64,000 nucleotides of DNA from QWHO01 sp021404945 (lineage in GTDB: Bacteria > Vulcanimicrobiota > Xenobia > Xenobiales > QWHO01): contig CAUJEN010000184.1 in NCBI GenBank assembly GCA_963169765.1, positions 62,001-126,000 of the forward strand, in the 5' to 3' direction. How positions within the stretch are numbered: position 1 is the first letter of the stretch; the number at the start of each line of letters is the position of its first letter. Of the stretch, positions 58,773 through 64,000 are shown in pieces. A program made the position numbers and the translations under genes. Under the pieces are notes generated by a model. That model did no database searches, was not told the DNA's origin, and worked only from the letters and a program-made list of their open reading frames with translations.

Positions 58773-60428
58773 TCAGAACGAGTTGAAGATGTTCAAAGCA
58801 TACAAGAACTCGTAGATCGGTCCCCCCAGGTGGTCGACCGGCACGAAGTAGGCGTAGCCCAACTTCTCGCTGAAAATTGACAACACCTGAATCTGGCTCT
58901 GGTCGATCTTGATGGCGTTCTTGATCTTTGAGGGATAGCTGGCGAGCAGGAAGTCGAAGTTGTTGGACACCACCACCGAGTCCTGGGCCAGAGTGATGAT
59001 GCTCACGCCCTGGTCGGCCACCGCGGTCAGCTCGACGTCGGCGGCCACCAGGACCTGCTGCAGCTCAGCCTGGGATTCGGGGGTCAACAGGTCGCTGCTC
59101 ACCAGGGGATCGATGCTGTTCTTGCTGGTGAAGGCCACCTCGATGGGCCCGGGGTAGCTCCCTCCATTGCCGGACTTGCCCAGCCCCGAAGAGAGGACCT
59201 CGGCGGCGATGGTGGTATCGGGCAGGGCGAAGGCCTGGGCGATGTTCACTTGCTGGCCGTTCACGTTGCATAGCTCCTGCAGGACGGGGAAGGTGGCCTG
59301 CATCGCAAAAAAGTCGGAGTTAAAGATGCTCAGGAAATCGGAGCCGACCGAGTAGGTGGCGTAGCTGAGGAAAGCATCGGCGCTGAGAATCGGCTTGACC
59401 ATATTGACCAGCGTCTGGCTCTGCACGTTGTAGGGGTTCGAGCCGCCAGCATCCACGTCTTCGAAGAGATAGCCGTAGGTGATGGAGGAGGTATTGTAGG
59501 CGCCCTCCATGCCCACCGAGTGGGTGAGCTGGTAGAAGGGGTCAAGCAGGCCCGGGTTCTCGGAAAGGTAGATGTTGAGCCAGAGCGAGTAGGCACCCCC
59601 TTCGGAGTAGCCGGCCGAGAAGAGCTTCAAAGGCGGGGCGTCGGAGGCGAAGCTGTACTCGTCCACGATGGTGGGCTGCACGGCGGCAAGCATGTCCACG
59701 GCCGTCTGGGCCGAGACCCGTGGGTAGAGGACGTACGGGTGGACATTCTGCCAGTCGTCGCCCTGGCCCACATAGTCGGGGATCAGCACGATGTATCCCT
59801 GCGAGCCCCACACCTGGGCGGTCAGCTGGGTTTCGGTATTGTCGAGGTATTCCGAGCCGACCTGCTCCTTGTTGAAGGTGGTGCCGTGGAAGTAGACGAT
59901 GACCCCCCTGACCTGGGAGGCCGAGATGCCCTGGGGCATCAAGAGCCCGCCCGAGACCTGGAAGGTCTGCGGTCCGGCGGGCAGAGGCACGGTGGTCTGA
60001 TAGGAAACGGGTTGGAAGGCTACCCCCGTGACCCCTAACGGGTTGTTTGAAATGGGCCGGGCGTTGAGGTCGAAATTGCCCGTCTCGGGCTGGCTCTTGA
60101 TGAAGGCGATGTCGTCCACCACCTGGGGCGTGATCTTGGTGACGCCCAGCTTCTTGCTCAGGTGGCAGAACAAGATCTCATAGGCCGTCTCGAGGTCCTG
60201 AACCGAGATGGTCATGGGGGTTCCTCTGGGCGCAACGGGCAGGGGGAGCGGGTCGAGGTGCTCGGAGGGGACCAGCTTGAGGGCCTTGTCGGCGTCGGCG
60301 ACCGTGGCCTGTTGGATGATCTCGGCCTCGGTCGGGGGGGCGGGAGCAAAGGTGGAGAAGGGCTGGTTCTGACCGCTTCCGCAGCCGAGCAGCACCACGA
60401 GCAGGGAGAGGATGGCGCACTTTCTCAT
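58773..60428 (-). CDS. Alpha/beta-hydrolase lipoprotein
   Basis: 551 residues. MRKCAILSLLVVLLGCGSG is a lipoprotein signal with lipobox LLGC (C16), so the protein is anchored outside the inner membrane. A Ser/Pro linker leads to an alpha/beta-hydrolase domain: VYFHGTTFNKEQVG (oxyanion region, about 180), YIVLIPDYVGQGDDW, and GYSEGGAYSLWL (about 268-279) with the nucleophile Ser in G-x-S-x-G; VPVDHLGGPIYEF at the C-terminus supplies the catalytic His. It resembles secreted lipases or peptide hydrolases of the same architecture. Divergent from the 60484 gene. Confidence 0.85.
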   Translation of the reverse strand: MRKCAILSLLVVLLGCGSGQNQPFSTFAPAPPTEAEIIQQATVADADKALKLVPSEHLDPLPLPVAPRGTPMTISVQDLETAYEILFCHLSKKLGVTKITPQVVDDIAFIKSQPETGNFDLNARPISNNPLGVTGVAFQPVSYQTTVPLPAGPQTFQVSGGLLMPQGISASQVRGVIVYFHGTTFNKEQVGSEYLDNTETQLTAQVWGSQGYIVLIPDYVGQGDDWQNVHPYVLYPRVSAQTAVDMLAAVQPTIVDEYSFASDAPPLKLFSAGYSEGGAYSLWLNIYLSENPGLLDPFYQLTHSVGMEGAYNTSSITYGYLFEDVDAGGSNPYNVQSQTLVNMVKPILSADAFLSYATYSVGSDFLSIFNSDFFAMQATFPVLQELCNVNGQQVNIAQAFALPDTTIAAEVLSSGLGKSGNGGSYPGPIEVAFTSKNSIDPLVSSDLLTPESQAELQQVLVAADVELTAVADQGVSIITLAQDSVVVSNNFDFLLASYPSKIKNAIKIDQSQIQVLSIFSEKLGYAYFVPVDHLGGPIYEFLYALNIFNSF

Positions 60429-60483
60429 GCCTCACCCTTCGCGCTTTCTGAGTTCTTTCCGCCCGGCCGTTAGGTTGAAGGGC

Positions 60484-60879
60484 ATGGGGATCCGTCCCAC
60501 CGGACCGGTGCGCGCCAGCGCGCCCGCCGAGAGCAAAGCCGTCGAGCAACTGGCCCGCGATGTCGTGGAGGCGGGGGCCGAGGTGACGGCCCCCCGGCGC
60601 TGGCTGCCGTTCTGGTCGCGCCGCCTGGATTCCGAAGAGGTAGCCGAGCAACTCCCCGAGGGCAAGCTGCGCATCGAGCTGCCCGGCCAGAGCCCGCTCC
60701 CCCTCAAGTGCGCGCAAGATCTCGAGGAAGCGGCCATCTTCCAGAGGCTCAAGCCGGCGGCGCCGGGCTCGCCGGCCGAGCAGCTGCTGGCCCTGGAGGG
60801 CGACGGCTGGCCGTTCGCCGACGATCGGGGCCGCAAACTTGGGACCTACGGGGCCTACAACGCCCTGACCGATCCCTGA
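60484..60879 (+). CDS. Hypothetical protein
   Basis: Not recognised. 131 residues from the ATG at 60484, with GAAGG four to eight bases ahead; earlier in-frame codons lie in the lipoprotein gene's promoter. N-terminal Pro/Ala-rich, no signal peptide. The C-terminal part LLALEGDGWPFADDRGRKLG resembles ARLEAEGWEFFDEQGRHQP in the next gene, so both may carry the same small motif. It is 31 bases from the next gene, likely in one operon. Confidence 0.58.
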   Translation: MGIRPTGPVRASAPAESKAVEQLARDVVEAGAEVTAPRRWLPFWSRRLDSEEVAEQLPEGKLRIELPGQSPLPLKCAQDLEEAAIFQRLKPAAPGSPAEQLLALEGDGWPFADDRGRKLGTYGAYNALTDP

Positions 60880-60910
60880 CCGGACTGGTCGCCCACAACC
60901 ACAACGGGCC

Positions 60911-61480
60911 GTGCCGCTCGAAAGCGAGCTGAAACTGTTTGAGCTGCACCGGTTCCGCGCCACCGAGTCGGCCCGCCTGGAGGCCGAGGGGTGGGAGTTC
61001 TTCGACGAGCAGGGTCGCCACCAGCCGGCCCTGAGCGCCAGCCAGATCGGACGGGACAGGGAGCCCTGGATCGAGGCCGGCGACCCGGCCACCCCGCGCG
61101 AGCGCCTCGAGCGCTTCGCGGGGAGGCTGGAGAAGGTCCACTCGTGCACCGCCTGGAGCAACACCAGGGCGACCTGCCCGCCCTGGTGCAGGGGCTGCGT
61201 CCCGATGAGCGCCGTTGGCTGGCCCGCCTGGCCTTGAGCGAGATGGCACCCATGCAAGATGCTCGCCAGGTCGGCTCGGATGTCGAGCTGCAGGAGCTGT
61301 GGCTGGAGGCTGCCGCCAGCCGCGATCCTGGCGCCCGGGTGGCGCTGGAGGTGCACCGCCAGGTGGAGTTCGCCCGCCAGCCCGCCTGGCAGGCAGCCGT
61401 GAGCGGTGGGGACGCTCTGGCGGTGGTGCAACGGCGAGGCGATTCTGGCGGGTGGGTGAAAACTCCTTTTGGGGAGGTCA
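60911..61480 (+). pseudogene. Hypothetical protein gene with internal frameshift
   Basis: From about 60911 a protein-like frame (SELKLFELHRFRATESARLE, then GWEFFDEQGRHQP) runs to about 61140, then becomes Cys/Trp-rich nonsense. The adjacent frame takes over with HRLEQHQGDLPALVQGLRPD and ELQELWLEAAASRDPG to near 61480. One added base near 61144 would join the two. The natural end is uncertain: the second frame stays open into the convergent phosphatase gene to 61659. Either sequencing error or real decay. Function unknown; shares a motif with the 60484 gene. Confidence 0.55.
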
Positions 61481-61485
61481 GCCGG

Positions 61486-62382
61486 TTACCTGAGCGAGTC
61501 CCCGAACCCGAAGTCGTCGATCCAGGCCGCGGGGTCGGCCGGCAGGGTCTGCCCGGGCGACCAGCTGCCGTAGCTCGGGTTGGGGAGCACGTACCACTCC
61601 GTGCCCCAGCGAGCCCGGTTCTGCTCGACCAGCTCGTAACGATCAGCCACAGGCTCTGAACCCTTGACGTAGGTCACGAAGTCCGCCAGATCGTCGCCGA
61701 AATAGGCCACCACCGCGTTCTCGAGCTGCACCTGGATGCGCCGCCGCTCCTTAGCCCCCTGGCTGCGGGTCAGCGATTCGCCCAGCTCCCAGCGCTCGGC
61801 GGCAGCGGCGTCAGCCGGCTTGTCTTCGAGCAGCAGCCGCTCGGGGCCGGGTCGACTCACCCCCAGTTGCTCGAGCACCGAAGCGGTCGACTCCTGACCG
61901 CTGGAGGGTCGGTTGGAGAGGTAGAACACCTTCACCCCGCGCGCCTCGGCGTGGCGGATGAAGTCGAGGGCCCCGGGCACCGAGCGGCGGGCCCGAGCCT
62001 CGCAGCGCTGGTAGTCGAGCCAGGCGCTCCATGTGGCCGGCTTGAAGCTCTGCCCGCTCAAGTACAGGAAGGCCTGATAGCCGCCGTTGTCGATGACCGT
62101 CTCATCCAGGTCCATGATCACGGCCATGGGACGCTCGCGCCAGCAGGGACGGCCGTCCACCAGGACCTTCTCGCGCACCACCGGGCTCCCCCCGTTGAGG
62201 GCCAGGCGCTGGTCCAGGTCCAGGGCGGCGGTGCGGTAGGCCTGCAGGCAGAGGGCGCGGTATTCGGCCGAGTTCTGCATCCAGAGGCCGGCCAGTAGAG
62301 CGGCGCGGTTGGGGTTTTCCTGGGCTGCCAGGCCCAGCGTCAGGGTGAGGGCCAGAAGGGCGCCAACAACGGTGCGTTTCAC
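61486..62382 (-). CDS. HAD-superfamily acid phosphatase, e(P4)/class B-like
   Basis: 298 residues with a signal peptide (MKRTVVGALLALTLTLGLAAQ). VIMDLDETVIDN (about 88-99) is the HAD motif I (DxDET), FYLSNRPSSG motif II, LLLEDKPAD and motif IV AYFGDDLADF (about 230-239). The layout with a capping N-terminal helix and EWYVLPNPSYGSW at the C-terminus matches 5'-nucleotidase, lipoprotein e(P4) family proteins. Unlike classical e(P4), no lipobox cysteine is seen, so it is probably released to the periplasm. It would dephosphorylate nucleotides or similar esters. Convergent with the frameshifted gene. Confidence 0.9.
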   Translation of the reverse strand: MKRTVVGALLALTLTLGLAAQENPNRAALLAGLWMQNSAEYRALCLQAYRTAALDLDQRLALNGGSPVVREKVLVDGRPCWRERPMAVIMDLDETVIDNGGYQAFLYLSGQSFKPATWSAWLDYQRCEARARRSVPGALDFIRHAEARGVKVFYLSNRPSSGQESTASVLEQLGVSRPGPERLLLEDKPADAAAAERWELGESLTRSQGAKERRRIQVQLENAVVAYFGDDLADFVTYVKGSEPVADRYELVEQNRARWGTEWYVLPNPSYGSWSPGQTLPADPAAWIDDFGFGDSLR

Positions 62383-62475
62383 GAGGCGCGGGTTCGGGCT
62401 TCGGGCATCCCGCTCCTCTCGTCGCCCCTGTCGCCGCTCAAGTCGGTCGACCGCCCCTGTCCTCGGCCGCTGAAG

Positions 62476-62796
62476 CTAGCGGCCCTGGACTTTCGGGCAG
62501 GGCACCTCGGTCGAAGTGCCTCGGACTTTGAGCAGGGCGTCACGGCCCCGGGCGGTCAGCCGCCAGACGGGCAGAAAGGGCGCTTCCTCGCCTTTGGCCG
62601 GGCACAGGCGCTGCAGGCTGCAGCTGCCGCAGCCGGTGCCGCAGGTGGGCGAGCTATCGTAGGCCTTGCCCACATAGCCGCGGGCGCCCAGTAGCGAGAG
62701 CAGACCCTCCACCGCCTGCTCGTCGGTCTTGAGCTCGCCAGAGAGCTCGGCGGTGGTGCGGGGTCGCTCGAGCAGGGCCAGCAGCTGGTCGGTCAT
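62476..62796 (-). CDS. FeoC-like winged-helix / Fe-S protein
   Basis: 106 residues from ATG 62796, overlapping the feoB stop (ATGA). LLALLERPRTTAELSGELKTDEQAVEGLLSLL is a winged-helix start (first two helices), GYVGKAYD the wing, and CGTGCGSCSLQRLC a four-cysteine cluster of the FeoC type. FeoC regulates or stabilises FeoB in ferrous iron uptake, and may bind an oxygen-sensitive Fe-S cluster. The C-terminus extends beyond the usual length with a Cys-Pro tail. A GGCCGCT/AGCGGCC stem (62465-62484) overlaps the stop codon. Confidence 0.8.
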   Translation of the reverse strand: MTDQLLALLERPRTTAELSGELKTDEQAVEGLLSLLGARGYVGKAYDSSPTCGTGCGSCSLQRLCPAKGEEAPFLPVWRLTARGRDALLKVRGTSTEVPCPKVQGR

Positions 62797-64000
62797 GAGG
62801 GCCACACCAGGTAGGCCAACAAGCCCAGCACGTAGGCGACCAGAAGCTGGTAGAACACCGAGAAGGAGGCCCAGCGGCGCCCAAACTCCTGGCGGATGGC
62901 CACCACGGTGGCCACGCAGGGGGTGTAGAGCAACAAGAAGACCAGGTAGGCCATTGCTCCCGCCGGAGCGATGCTGGTGCCCAGCGCTCCGGCCAGCCCG
63001 TCGGGCGCCTCCGGGGCTGGCGGGGCCAGCTGGGGCAGCCCGAACATGGCCGGGATGGCGTTGAGGAAGGCCCAGCAGGCGGTCAGGAAGCTCTGGCCCA
63101 GCTGCTGCAAACCATCCATCAGGCCCAGGGCGGCCACTGGCTCGGAGCCCAGGTAGCTCACTCCCAGCGTGCCGATCACCACCTCCTTGGCGATGAAGCC
63201 CGGGATGAGGGCTCCCACCAGCCGCCAGTCGGTCACGCCCAGAGGGGTGAAGACCGGCACCAGAAGCTGAGAGAGCTGGGCGTAGAGACTGTTCTCGGGC
63301 TTGCCGCCGCCCACGTTGAGCAGCAGCCAGATCACCAGCACGGTGATGGTGATCGAGCCACCCGCCCCCTTGATGAAGGCGAAGGTGCGCATCCAGGCCT
63401 GGCGCAGGGTCAGGCCCAGGGTGGGCAGCCGGTAAGCGGGTAGCTCCATGGCCCCGCTGGAGTGGCCGGTCGGGGCGAGCTTGCCCAGGATGGCGGCGGT
63501 CGTCAGCCCGGCGGCCAGGCCCAGCAGGTAGAGCCCGAACACCACGGCCGTGGCCTGGGCCGGGAAGAAGACGGCGGCAAAGAGCACGAAAACAGCCAGA
63601 CGGGCGCTGCAAGCGGTGAAAGGGATGGCCAGGGCCACTCGCAGGCGGTCGTTGAAATCTTCCATGGTGCGGGTGGCGTAGATGGCCGGAACGTTGCAGC
63701 CGAAGCCCAGCATCAGGGGGATGAAGCCTCGTCCGGGCAGGCCGGCCCAGTGCATCACCCGGTCGGCAATGAAGGCCGCTCGCGACAGAAAGCCGCTTGA
63801 CTCGGCAAAGCTCATGGCCAGGTAGAGAAAGAACAGCACGGGGGCAAAGGCCATCACCGTGCCCACGCCACCGATCAAGCCATCGGCCAGGAACGACTGC
63901 ACGACAGGGGGGAGGGCGCTGCCTGCCACCCAACCCGCCAGCACGCCCTGCACGGCCCCCACGAACTCGATCCAGGGGTCGGAGAAGAGGAAAGTGAAAC
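62793..64000 (-). CDS. feoB: Ferrous iron transport protein B, partial (C-terminal part)
   Basis: The frame is open to the right edge, so the GTPase N-domain is outside the window; about 402 residues of membrane domain are visible. Signatures: FLYLAMSFAESSGFLSRAAF, GFGCNVPAIYATRT (Cys of the gate), FIKGAGGSITITVLVIW, LIPGFIAKEVVIGTLG and YTPCVATVVAIRQE (second conserved Cys). About eight transmembrane helices. It imports Fe2+ across the inner membrane. The FeoC-like gene follows by ATGA overlap; feoA would lie to the right. Confidence 0.95.
   Translation of the reverse strand, partial: FTFLFSDPWIEFVGAVQGVLAGWVAGSALPPVVQSFLADGLIGGVGTVMAFAPVLFFLYLAMSFAESSGFLSRAAFIADRVMHWAGLPGRGFIPLMLGFGCNVPAIYATRTMEDFNDRLRVALAIPFTACSARLAVFVLFAAVFFPAQATAVVFGLYLLGLAAGLTTAAILGKLAPTGHSSGAMELPAYRLPTLGLTLRQAWMRTFAFIKGAGGSITITVLVIWLLLNVGGGKPENSLYAQLSQLLVPVFTPLGVTDWRLVGALIPGFIAKEVVIGTLGVSYLGSEPVAALGLMDGLQQLGQSFLTACWAFLNAIPAMFGLPQLAPPAPEAPDGLAGALGTSIAPAGAMAYLVFLLLYTPCVATVVAIRQEFGRRWASFSVFYQLLVAYVLGLLAYLVWPS

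Noticed and set aside
62465..62484. Terminator after the FeoC-like gene
   Set aside because: The 7-bp stem overlaps the stop codon and has no T-tract on either strand.

Overview
The window is 64 kb of GC-rich bacterial DNA (by eye mid-60s % GC, strongly G/C-biased third codon positions), densely packed with short operons and many ATGA, TTGA and GTGA start/stop overlaps. I cannot assign a phylum. The gene set (complete 14-subunit complex I, RecQ, MazG, FeoB, a deazaflavin-type nitroreductase, many unfamiliar secreted or zinc-ribbon proteins) fits an aerobic bacterium from a poorly sampled, possibly uncultured lineage. No rRNA, tRNA, CRISPR array or phage was recognised.

Layout: 1-5.2 kb housekeeping (DUF47, MazG, a foldase, a SpoIIE-type phosphatase, RecQ). 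5.2-17.6 kb small secreted and zinc-ribbon proteins, a subtilase, a BadF-type kinase-fold protein and a Uma2 nuclease. 17.7-25.6 kb nuoABCDEFGH. 25.7-30.5 kb an island of unrelated genes: a VapBC-type toxin-antitoxin pair, a frameshifted small secreted gene, an Ig-like protein, a zincin/glycine-zipper protein and a tandem repeat array. 30.6-36.7 kb nuoIJKLMN, ending in a strong bidirectional terminator. 37-46 kb a DUF3352-like protein, a gene behind three inverted repeats, a Tyr/Gln/Pro-rich prion-like protein, a zinc-ribbon coiled-coil protein with a YprB-like nuclease, a TIGR04552-like protein and a DUF4337-like protein. 46.4-57.4 kb a minus-strand cluster of large unknown proteins, three small paralogous membrane proteins, HicBA, a GH-A-like membrane protein and a pseudopilin. 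57.5-64 kb a VOC protein, a deazaflavin nitroreductase, an alpha/beta-hydrolase lipoprotein, an e(P4)-type acid phosphatase, and feoB with a FeoC-like partner.

The most unusual signal is a set of large proteins without Sec signals. Three of them (10569-11780, 47681-50254, 53047-57003) end in a similar basic C-terminal tail, and two of these lie in the 46.4-57.4 kb cluster beside a pseudopilin. The cluster also shares a beta-sandwich domain with the subtilase at 6.8 kb and a DSVxL N-terminal motif with that subtilase. I infer a lineage-specific export or surface system; nothing in the sequence proves its function. Other points: a 63/64-bp repeat family lies directly 3' of both predicted protease genes; nuo is split between nuoH and nuoI; and several genes need one base added or removed to read through, which suggests either draft-quality sequence or real decay.
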